From: Antiaris toxicaria | Taxonomy: Eukaryota > Streptophyta > Magnoliopsida > Rosales > Moraceae | Length of the DNA: 64,000 bases | Assembly: GCA_035233585.1 (NCBI GenBank) | Contig: CP141155.1 | Location: 16,654,501 to 16,718,500, forward strand | Direction: 5' to 3' | In this document: piece by piece, positions 32,991 through 42,831 of the stretch | Layout: each line of letters begins with the position of its first letter | Numbering within the stretch: position 1 is the first letter of the stretch | Notes under the pieces: generated by a model | What the model was told of the DNA's origin: nothing | What the model saw: only the letters and a program-made list of their open reading frames with translations | The model's database searches: none | Position numbers and translations under genes: made by a program

Positions 32991-33090
32991 CCGCTTTTTG
33001 ATAAAACGCATTTTTGAAGTCAAGCCGATGACTATAAATCAAGCGCTTCTTAGGAGGCAATTTAAGCTGTCTTTTGTTTATCTTTCTTTT
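32991..33090 (+). repeat. 3' tail after pol of the Athila-like element
   Basis: GTCAAGCCGATGACTATAAATCAAGCGCTTCTTAGGAGGCAATTTAAG matches the well-known 'gtc.agcta atgac.ttaaacaagcgcttc.tgggaggcaaccca' stretch that follows pol in Athila/Tat elements. Its closeness to gag shows a large internal deletion. Confidence 0.65.
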
Positions 33091-33990
33091 GTTTTATTTA
33101 TGTGTTTATTTTCTGTTTATTTTCATGTATTTTTTTTTCACTTTCTTACATATAGATAGGGAAGGCACTCTATCATAACTCGAGAACAAGTTTCCCTCTC
33201 TTCCTTAGAATGTATTGCTAAAAATATATAGGTGAAGATTGGAGAGGATAAAGCTGCTCATGTACTTTGGCATACTAGAAAATCTGCCTTAGATTATCGT
33301 GGCTAAGGTACGATTATCTAGTGAATTTCTCGATTCATTTGATAAACATATGCCAGAAGTAAGAAAAAGTACTTTTGCCAAGAAAAAAAGAGTAGAGAGA
33401 ATAGAAGTCTGTTTCAGATGCGCGATATGGAATTGTAACAAACACTGTAAAAACATAAGAATGACCTCTATAAATCGAGATGACAAAATTTAGTTCATAA
33501 AGAATGGTTTGAGTAAAGCGTCATTGAATCATATCCTTTTGTCTCTTGATGCATATATGAATGGACAAGTTCAAAATGCCATTTTCGATCTTTAGAGTTT
33601 ATTCATAGATGAATAGAATCACTACAGTTTAGGAAATTTGATTTCAAAATGTCATTGAATCATGCTTATTTTTCCCTTGTTTCATTGTTATTATTATCAT
33701 CATAATTTTTTTTTGTATCAAGTGTGTATTTTTTATTTTTTATTTTTTACATTGAGTATGCATTTTTGCTTTTTCTTTTTGCATCATGTGTGCATTTTTT
33801 ACCTTTTTTTTTGTATCGATTGTGCATTTTTTACTTTCTCTTTTTGTTTTTCAAAATTTTTTAACAACAGCCGGTTTACCTCCTAATAGACTTAACTCAG
33901 TATTCTCCTTCACCTTATAAATACACATGCATTTTCACCATTGTCATCACACACATCTCCATTTGTTAGGTTAGAAAGAAGCAAGTTGAG
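33091..33990. other. Spacer between Athila-like element and LOG copy
   Basis: A short plus frame at 33299-33493 (basic, Cys-containing) has no recognised domain. T-rich runs with GTGTGCATTTTT repeats lie at 33700-33840. A TATAAATA box at 33916-33923, 68 bp before the ATG at 33991, could be a remnant promoter of the LOG copy. Confidence 0.35.
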
Positions 33991-34648
33991 ATGGAAGGTC
34001 ATTTAGTAAGTAAGTTTAAAACTATTTGTGTTTTTGGTAAGACTAGTCTTGGAAAAGATAGAGAGTTTTTAAAAGCGAAAAACAACCTTAGTAGAATGTG
34101 AGCTGCTAGAAAAATTAATCTAGTATATGGGAGAGGAAATCTTAAGTTAATAGGTTGTGTCTTCCAGTGCATGCATGGAGGGCAGCAAAGTCTTAGGTAT
34201 CATTCCTAGTGCTTTAGCCGATAAAAATATTGCCGGTTACACTCTGGGTAATGAGTTAAAGGTCTCAACTATGCACGAGAGAATAGTTAACATGATGTAT
34301 AATGCAGATGCTTTTATCGCTTTACTTGGTGGATTAGGAACATTGGAAGAAATTTTTAATACTACCTTTTATGCCAAACTCAATCATCATCAAATGTCAT
34401 TAGGATTACTAAATATTAATGGTTTTTATGATGATTTGTTGTTTTTTCTAGATCATGCTGTGGAATAAGAATTCATTACATCATCGGACTAGAAAATCAT
34501 AGTCTCAACTTCAACTGCTGATCAGCTGATTGATCAACTACAAATATTTGCGCTTGAACCTAAACCATTAATGTCACATGTAGTATAGTTAACTATGAAT
34601 AGCAAAAGCAGTAAGAAGGTTGGGTTGGATCTGACACTTCGATTATAA
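33991..34648 (+). pseudogene. LOG-family cytokinin riboside 5'-monophosphate phosphoribohydrolase, intronless broken copy
   Basis: From ATG 33991 the frame covers almost a whole LOG protein: TICVFGKTSLGKD (normally CVFCGSSPGK), AARKINLVYGRGNLKLIG, then after a shift near 34157 SKVLGIIPSALADKNIAG, MHERIVNMMYNADAFIALLGGLGTLEEIF, GLLNINGFYDDLL and ADQLIDQL, ending at TAA 34648. LOG enzymes release active cytokinin bases from their ribotides. Here the catalytic PGGxGTxxE has become LGGLGTLEE. In-frame stops lie at 34099, 34466, 34490 and 34586, plus the frameshift. LOG genes normally have several introns; none interrupts this copy, so it probably arose from mRNA. No clear poly-A tail remains. Not functional. 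Closest to the LOG10-like subgroup as I remember it. Confidence 0.9.
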
Positions 34649-34753
34649 CACTCCATAACTTTTTGATTTTACTCATAACTTTCTTTGTTTCATGTGTGAG
34701 TTTTTGCTTTTAATAAAACCATATGAAGTAATATCATTTACTCTCTACTTATC

Positions 34754-36135
34754 TGTTAGGAAATGCCCTAAGTATTAGAGACATTTTGATGTATTTATTT
34801 TGAACTGGATAATAAAATTATATATAGAGGTTATTTATTACATTGCTGTTTGTCCTTATACTATTTACATGTTAAAATAAATGTAAGCAAATATGGCTCA
34901 CTGACTGCTTGTGTTAAAACTGTTAGAACGTTGCATACAATGGACTTTTGTATGCGAGAAGATAATGTTCTAAAGTAAGCGGTCTAAACTAAGGTCTGTA
35001 GTCTATGGGGTTAGACCGAGCATCTAACTCATGTTAAGACTATTATGTTGTCTAAAGCCATGGTGGGGACAGTTTGTCTTGACTGTCTGGAGCATAGACT
35101 CCCAAGTAGAGACATAGATATGTTGCTTGGTGGTGACATATTAAACCGGGACTAAACCGTGATTGATCTACGTAGTCCGCTATGAGTGGATCAACCTACT
35201 TTTGACGTTCATTGTGCAGTAACCTTAATCCTGAGTAAATAAACTACTTCATGTATATGACTTGTGTACTTTGATGTTCCAATGGCTAAAGCGTCTCAGA
35301 GGTAGTAAGCTTATAGACCGGTTTGTTGGGTGCATGACTTGTATACGATGAAGGGTTCGTTTATAGATATCGGAATCATAGCTCTAATGAGGAGTTAAGG
35401 GTATCCTCTTAAAGGCATTATACTGAATGTGAAAATGGACAAGGCCTTGGGTCGTCTACTGGGCGGATGACTTCTTATTCACATATGGTGAATAATCATT
35501 TTCTTAATTCGATAGTATAATGGAACTTTAAGATGGCCTGATCAGTAGGATTAAACGGACTTTAGCCTAAGGCTGATCATGGATATCATATGAGGGTTTT
35601 GCATATATGACAAGGTCATTGGATAGTAGCTCGTCATATGCTTACGTAATACGGTATATAATTAGGAGTTCAGTTTCAGGTTTATAGTGGTGTGACTCTG
35701 AAACTAGTGATCACATGATTGAGTTGTTCAGTAAAGAATGATGATCATATGGATTTGCGGGAGCTCGATTATATATGTCCAATCAGTCCCTCTGCTAACT
35801 CCACATAATTCCTTAACGTTTGGCAAATTGATTTGTGTATGCTATTGGCTGGTTTATTATGCATGGATGGTGATGACATAGGATTAGGATGGTAGACAAG
35901 ATTCTCTCCGGTTGGATTCAGATTTTGTTTTGGATAATAGAGTACACAATTATTCGAACTCCAAATAAAGTTGCCATGATTTTATTTGAGATAGGATTGG
36001 AGTTGTAGAAAATTATCCATGAGAACAAGAATTTGAAACACAACTGTTTTGTGGATTTTGAAATTTGAATTTTGAAATTTGAAATTTGAATTTTGAATTT
36101 GAAATTTAAATTTGAAATTTGAATTTGAAATTTTT
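34754..36135 (+). repeat. Copia-type LTR, copy A, 3'-truncated
   Basis: Begins TGTTAGGAAATGCCCTAAGT and is nearly identical, by eye well above 90 percent, to 40248-41640. It stops in the (GAAATTT)-rich minisatellite at about 36135, where a Tekay LTR sequence takes over. The missing 3' part (TATA box, U5) exists only in copy B. Confidence 0.85.
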
Positions 36136-38303
36136 ATATAAAGTTTGGAAACTTTGTATAAAATAGGGCTCTGGTATAGTACGTGGTAGGTACAAAGGTT
36201 CTGAGGCATACCTAACGCCGGGAAACCTAAAAATACAAGTGAAAATGCTGCTGAAATTTTTAAAATGGCATAAGGGCATTTCGGGGAACGAGGGGTAAAA
36301 ATATTGGACTCGGAAAGGAAACCGGGACCCCTCGGTGGATTAGGATTGAAAATGGAAAATCAACCCAAAAAGAAATAGTAAACCGACCTTTAAAGTCTAA
36401 AATGCCTAAAACAGGAAAAAATTTCATGTTAGGGGTATTTTGGGAAACGAGGAAAAATATTAGGTCGGGATAGGAAACCTGAACCTCTCGAGGACCGAGG
36501 GTCGGGAATGGGATGAAAATTGTTTCAAGAGTAGTGAAATAGCCATTTGAGGCTCCGAAACGCTCGAAAAAAAGAAACGACCCTAGGTGATGGATGAATA
36601 GTAACCAAAGGTCGAAAAATGAACAATTAGGGTTTTTAGCACCAAAAGGCTGTAAAATGATACCGAAAGGACCTAGAATGACTTAAATAAAATTCTATGA
36701 CCCAAAATAAAGATTTTAGAGTTAAAAATCTAAAAATTTTGAAGAACATGGGCGTGTAGAAGAATACACAGCCATGTATAGGAAAAATTTTACAACCCGA
36801 GAGGTACATGGGCGTGTATCAAGCCGTGTACAGTTACACAGCTAAATAGGAAACAACACAGCTGTGTATAGGAAAAATTTTACAACCCGAGAGGTACACG
36901 GGCTTGAACATGGGCATATATCAAGCCGTGTACAATTACACAACTAGATAATAAACAACACGGCCATGTAGTGAGAAACCAAGAGGAACACGGTCATGAA
37001 TACTGGCGTGTTGAAGGCCGTGTACCATGTTACAAGTTGAATTGTATTGAAAAATTTATCACAAAATAAATATATTTAAAGTGATAATTAATATAGGGTA
37101 TTAACAGACAATATTATGTCTGTAGAAACCCAAACTAGAGATAGAACTGTGGAGGAGTTCTGGAAGTGGACATTATCCCAGTATTAGTAAGTTCAAGCAT
37201 TTTTATGTCTACAACATAAAATACTGTGTTGTTTTATTATGTACTAGATGTACGCTAGATATAAAGTCCTATGGACATTTGGGGATTAGTTAGTATAACA
37301 TATCCCATTTAATGAGAAAAGAGAATAAGTAAGACCTACGGGCGATGGAAGATAGTGACCTTGAGGTGACGATTAATGTCACTTGGTCAAAACTATAATT
37401 GAAAACTGGTAATGAAACAATTAAGGCATACCACCCCTTCAACATAGTGATGGAGGTTTTTCAGATCCTACGAGGATATAAGGGCTGTGGAGGTCGAAGC
37501 TTTAGGGTCACTCCCTAGGCCCTCCTAGTCAGTGTACAATAATTATCGGTACTGTTATAAAAAGAGCTCTATACTAGAAAGTAAATAGAGAATGAACCAT
37601 CAATAATATGATGTAAACTATAATTGAGCATAACCGAAGAATATACTTTAAGTATAGTGATTTCGGTTAGGATATGTGAATAGTAACCAATTATGGTAAC
37701 AGTTACTATTCATTAGTCAAATGTCAAAGTCACTATTTGTGATGAATAGTACTATGCATGATGAATAGTACTATTCATAAGAAATTAAATAGTTAATGTT
37801 TTTGAATCTGTATGATTCTTACTAAGTATGTTTGAACTTACTGAGCCTGTTAGCTCACCAGTTTGTTCATGTTGCAGGTAAAAAACCTGTCCAGTAGAAT
37901 ATCTGGATGACGGCAGGATGTGCGTGTGTCAAGAGATAGGGAATTTACCGTGGACTTGGTCCTGCTAGAAGTTTTCTGCTGAGCTTTTAAAGTTAGTGAA
38001 TTAAAGAGATTGTGAAAAACATATGCAGTATAAATATTTTATAAATTATACATTATGTTATACTCCAAAAGACAACTAAAAGTTAGTATTGTATTTTACG
38101 TGGCTTTTATACTTAGCTTTCTTTTCGAGAAAGTATGAATTAAAAAGAAAAAAAATTATGGGTGAAATTTTTAGGTCCTTAGAAATGAAAGTTTAAGAAA
38201 AAGAGTTTCAAAGTGGCGAACCAGATTTGGCACGCAAGCTGTCTTGTTCGGCGATAGAGTCGATTCATAACAGTTGCGGGTGGTCAGAATCGGGGGCGTC
38301 ACA
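36136..38303 (+). repeat. Tekay-type LTR, 5'-truncated
   Basis: Aligns from TAGTACGTGGTAGGTAC (36177) with the 3' LTR at 52001. It includes a GC-rich array (36740-37040), the conserved TTACTGAGCCTGTTAGCTCACCAG block (37836-37862) and ends GGGGGCGTCACA at 38303. The 5' third is missing at the junction with copia LTR copy A. Confidence 0.75.
36745..37035. repeat. GC-rich minisatellite in Tekay LTR (ACACGGGCGTGTA words)
   Basis: Irregular copies of TACATGGGCGTGTATCAAGCCGTGTAC-like units, including near-duplicate blocks starting GGAAAAATTTTACAACCCGAG at 36780 and 36870. Corresponds to the array at 52425-53035. Confidence 0.8.
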
Positions 38304-38389
38304 GCACATATGATATCGGTACAAGGCCAAAAGAACCCAAAATCAGAATATAAACAAAGATAATAGATAAAATATTATGAAAGCCATAA

Positions 38390-39039
38390 CTGAGTATAAT
38401 TGAGCACAACTGACACTAATACTAAGTATGGTGGACTCGGTTAGGGTGACATAAATAGTAACCGGTTAGGGTCAGAGTTACTATTCATCGATCAAAGGTT
38501 AAAGTACTATTCATGGATAAATAGTACTATTCATAGGAAATTAGATTTTTGATGTTTTTGAATCTATGCGATTCATAGTTTGTATGCTTGAACTTACTGA
38601 GCCTGTTAGCTCACCAGTTTGTTCATGTTGCAGGTAAAAAACCTATCTAGTAGACCACAAGAATGGCTGCAGGATAGGTAATCCACTGTGGATTTAGTCC
38701 TACCATAAGTTTTCTACTAAGCATCGAGAGAAAGGGAATTGAAGAGAATGTATTTTTGAAAAAAAAAACAAAGTACAAATAAAGTATCTTTGTAAATTAT
38801 GTTGTATTGTACAAAAGACAACTAAGTTTGTATTTATATGGCTTTCATATAATGCTTTATGCAAGAACAGTATTTAGCAAAGAAAAAAAAATATGGGCAT
38901 AAATTTTGGGCCTTGAAAATGAGAGATTCAAAGCAAGAAAAGAGTTTAAAGTGATGACCCGATGAGGTACACGGGCTGTCTCAGTCGACGATAGAGTCGG
39001 TTCGGGGCGATGTCGCGTGGCCGAGGAAGGGGCATCACA
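38390..39039 (+). repeat. Second Tekay LTR 3' end
   Basis: Repeats the last 650 bp of the preceding LTR, with TTACTGAGCCTGTTAGCTCACCAG at 38597 and end GGGGCATCACA at 39039. It differs from the first by many substitutions, so this is an older duplication or a second element and not a recent tandem copy. Confidence 0.75.
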
Positions 39040-39690
39040 ATCAGTCCCATCCTTTGAATTCTCTATCCCATCATCACCCTCTAGAGTCGGATCGTGGGGT
39101 GGATGTCTAGAGGCTACAACTCAAGATCCTCTTGATGACCATGCCTCGTTATCATTCACCATCTGACGAGGTTGAAAAAGTTTCTCGAGTGCTTCATCTT
39201 ACGAATCACAATCTCGCATCGTTTGCTCATACTTTTCTATCAACATCACTCGTTCCAATTCCTTAACTGTGGCAATGTACTATTGCAATGAGTCATTGTA
39301 TGTTGAGAAAGTGCGAAGTCTAAGCCCATCTATCAATCCCCTCTAAAACATCATGCATAACTCTTCATCTAAAAGTCATGATAATGAACTACTCAATACG
39401 ATCTCATCCATGAAACGAGTGCCATAAGACATCACGATGTCAAGTGGCTATATCTTAACCTCCTTAGCTCTTAAGACAAACTCTCGGAGTACCCTAAAAC
39501 TCGGAATAGCTGGTGGCAGTGGTGCAGGTACTGTTGGTACTAGGAGTGGCGGTAACTGAGGTCAGACCATTCGTGGACGAATAACCGGTCTCATCCAAAT
39601 CATATGTGCATAAGGATGATAAGTACGTCTTCTTAGTTGATGATCCATACTCTAATCCTGATATCCATGTATTATTTAAATTAAAATTAG
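39040..39690 (-). pseudogene. Gypsy gag fragment, opposite strand
   Basis: On the minus strand a gag-like region reads FRVLREFVLRAKEVKIQPLD (near 39500), then GTRFMDEIV and, with shifts, RGLIDGLRLRTFS and YIATVKELERVMLIE. This resembles the retrotransposon gag domain (FLxLRQG.MSV.EY...F; F..GL...I). Stops present. Lacks the Cys-His knuckle. Confidence 0.45.
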
Positions 39691-39783
39691 AATAGTGGAA
39701 ATACTAACTTATTTGGACAGCAAGGAAGAGAATGCATGTAATGTCATGGTAGGTTATAGTGAACCACCCACTTTGATAACTAC

Positions 39784-40242
39784 TGTAGTGCCTTGCCTCG
39801 AGCCGAGAACCAATACTTCAGTTCATCCTTCTAATATCTTTCTTATGCCTTTAATAATAATAAAACTAGCCATAATTGGTGGATTTTTTTTTTAAATTAA
39901 AACCTTTTAAATACTAATAAAACTTTAAAACTATTATACTGTAGTATCAAACCATTTCATACTTACTTGCATATCATCACAAAATACTGTCTTACTTATA
40001 TTTATAGTCAAACATAAAAATTCAACCGACAAAAGAAAACTTTTTTTTCTTTCTTTTTGTGTGACAGACAAGTCGTGACAGGACCATAACCATTTCCATG
40101 ACACTAGCATCCCATTCCACCAGTCCAGCATCTTCATCGGTGCTTAAGTTACAGGTTGTTTATATCAGAGCAGAGTTCTTTTATTGACCATCCATGACAT
40201 TTTAAGTATCTGCTTCTACTCAGTCTAAGTAAGTTAGTGTTT
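39784..40242 (-). repeat. Tekay-type LTR fragment, inverted
   Basis: Begins TGTAGTGCCTTGCC and follows the order of the solo LTR at 45701 (T run near 39885, then GACAGGACCATAACC..., CAGTCCAGCATC, GTTACAGGTTG), which places it as an inverted LTR 3' end. It is cut at 40242 by the insertion site of the copia solo LTR. Confidence 0.65.
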
Positions 40243-40247
40243 TGATA

Positions 40248-41594
40248 CGTTAGGAAATGCCCTAAGCATTAGAGACATTTTGATGTATTTATTTTGAACT
40301 GGATAATAAAATTATATATAGAGGTTATTCATTACATTGCTATCTGTCCTCGTTTTATTTACATGTTAAAGTAAATGTAAGCAAATATGGCTCACTGACT
40401 GCTTATGTTAAAACTGTTAGAACGTTGCATGCAATAGACTTTTGTATGCGAGAAGATAATATTCTAAAGTAAGCGGTCTAAATTAAGATCTGTAGTCTAT
40501 GGGGTTAGACCGAGCATTTAACTCATGTTAAGACTATTATGTTGTCTAAAGCCTTGGAGGGGACAGTTTGTCTTGACTGTCTGGAGCATAGACTCCCAAG
40601 TAGAGACATAGATATGTTGCTTGGTGGTGACATATTAGACCGGGACTAAAGCGTGATTGATCTACGTAGTCTGCTATGAGTGGATTAATCTGCTTTTGAC
40701 GTTCGTTGTGCAATAACCTTAATCCTGAGTAAATGAACTACTTCATGTATATGACTTGTGTACTTTGATGTTCCAATGGCTAAAGCATCTCAGAGGTAGT
40801 AAGCTTATAGACCGGTTCGTTGGGTGCATGACTTGTATACGATGAAGGGTTCCTTTACAGATATCGGAATCATAGCTCTAAGGAGTTAAAGGTATCCTCT
40901 TAAAGGCATTATACTGAATGTGAAAATGGACAAGGCCTTGGGTCGTTTGTTGGGCGGATGACTTCTTATTCACATATGGTAAATAATCATTTTCTTAATT
41001 CGGTAGTATAATGGAACTTTAAGATAGCCTGATCAGTAAGATTAAACGGACTTTGACCTAAGGCTGATCATGGATATCATATGAGGGTTTTGCATATATG
41101 ACAAGGTCATTGGATAGTAGCTTGTCATAGGCTTACGTAATATGGTATATAATTGGGAGTTCAGTTTCAGGTTTATAGTGGTGTGACTCTGAAAGTAGTG
41201 ATCATATGATTGAGTTGTTCGGTACAGAATGATGATCATATGGAATCATGAGAGCCCGATTGTATATGTCCAATCAGTCCCTCTACTAGCTCCACATAAT
41301 TCCTTAACATTTGGCAAATTGATTTGTGTATGCTATTGGCTAGTTTATTATGCATGGATGGTGATGACACAGGATTAGGATGGTAGACAAGATTCTCTCC
41401 GGTTGGATTTAGATTTTGTTTTGGATAATAGAGTACACAATTATTCGAACTCCAAATAAAGTTGCCATGATTTTATTTGAGATTGGATTGGAGTTGTAGA
41501 AAATTATCCATGAGAATAAGAATTTGAAACACAACTGTTTTGTGGATTTTGAAATTTGAATTTTGAAATTTGAAATTTGAATTTTGAAATTTGA

Positions 41595-41643
<49 letters not shown>

Positions 41644-41650
41644 TCGAATT

Positions 41651-41682
<32 letters not shown>

Positions 41683-42709
41683 AAATTTGAAATTTGAAAT
41701 TTGAAATTTGAAATTTGAATTTGAAATTCAAATTTTGAATCACAGTCCAAGTGGGATTTGAATTTGTTGTGGGAAATCCAAAAGGTTTGAAATTCGAATT
41801 TGAGTTGGATTTGGAGAGGATAATCTTGTTAGAATCCTACTTGAATTTTGAATCCAAATCCTAACAAATAGTGTACGAAATTTTGAGGATTATCCTCAAT
41901 GGAATTTCGGTTTTTGTGGATAAGGTTCAAGGGAAAAATTCAAGTTTTAATCCCAATTGAATTTGGATTCTCTCCTCCCCAGAAAGTGGCCGAAATTTTG
42001 GAGAATATCTCCTAGGAAAATTAGATTATTTTGGATAAGGATGAGATAAGATTCAAGCTTGAAAATCCTAGTAGAATTTTGATTCTCCCTTATCCTAAAT
42101 GTGGCCGAATTTTTTGAGGAGATTTTCTCCTAGGAAATTTCAGATTTTTTGGTTGAAAAAGGGAGATAAAATTCTAGTTAAAATCTTGTTTAGATTTGGA
42201 TTGGATTTATCATAAATGGCCGAATTTTATTGTTGAGATTTTCCCATGGAAAATTCAGATTTTATGGATATGGATAAGGGAGAATATCTTTTCCTAATCC
42301 AATTCGAATTCAGAGAATCACCTCATGCAGGTCTATAAATAGAGGTCCTGCCACTCCAGTTCTCTTAGACTACAGACTCTCAGGTGAGCAGGCTTAATGT
42401 TGCACAGCCCACTGTGACAATAAAGTTCTTTAGAGATCTGGGTGGTCGGAAGAAGACTAGCAGTGCTAGCATACCGATCGAGGTTCAGAGTGCCCACATA
42501 CTCAGCCATTCGGGAATTGGAGAATAGTAGATAAGGCTAGTTGGTTGAAGCCTCCGGTAATTCTCCTCCTACAGATTGGCGTCCTTGAGGTATGAGTTTT
42601 AATTGTTGTTGGTTTATTATATATGGCATCATGAGATATTTAACGATCTAAAATTTTTATTGTTCCACTGCGCCACTCTGATACTTTTTTACCGATTTAT
42701 TTTCCTACA
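40248..42709 (+). repeat. Copia-type solo LTR, copy B, complete, TSD TGATA
   Basis: A 2,462-bp element starting CGTTAGGAAATGCCC (TG changed to CG) and ending ACCGATTTATTTTCCTACA. TGATA lies directly on both sides (40243-40247 and 42710-42714), a perfect 5-bp target duplication. Inside are a long GAAATTTGAATTT minisatellite, a TATAAATAGAGG box at 42334, an AATAAAG signal near 42419 and the CACTGCGCCACTCTGATAC end typical of one group of plant copia LTRs. No internal coding or primer site follows, so it is a solo LTR left by recombination. It sits immediately upstream of the gypsy gag. Confidence 0.88.
41545..41745. repeat. (GAAATTTGAATTT)n minisatellite in LTR copy B
   Basis: About 200 bp built of GAAATTT and GAATTT words. 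Copy A has only about 85 bp of it (36051-36135), so the tract changes length between copies. Confidence 0.9.
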
Positions 42710-42714
42710 TGATA

Positions 42715-42831
42715 AGTACTGTTTTATATGATCACTTTAATGTTTTGATAAGTACTGTTTTATATGATCACTAAACCATATCACGATTGTTTATGATAGG
42801 CCATATACAGCAACATGGTTAGAACATGAGC
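42715..42831 (+). repeat. Direct 31-bp duplication and gypsy leader
   Basis: TGATAAGTACTGTTTTATAT and the following ATGATCACT occur at 42710 and again at 42745. The rest is short leader before gag; no primer site was recognised, so the 5' LTR and primer site of the gypsy element are probably lost. Confidence 0.7.

Noticed and set aside
35982..36209. 75-codon minus frame of Asn/Phe/Lys repeats
   Set aside because: Translation of the GAAATTT minisatellite.
36745..37035. Repeats with palindromes, considered as CRISPR-like array
   Set aside because: Units are irregular with no uniform spacers, and this is plant LTR DNA.
36136..39039. Two LTR ends considered as 5' and 3' LTR of a tiny element
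   Set aside because: They differ by many substitutions, have no interior or primer site and no matching target duplications that I could see.
34754..42709. Copies A and B considered as the two LTRs of one element
   Set aside because: Copy B has its own target duplication on both sides and copy A lacks its 3' part; between them are Tekay LTR ends and an inverted gag fragment but no copia interior.
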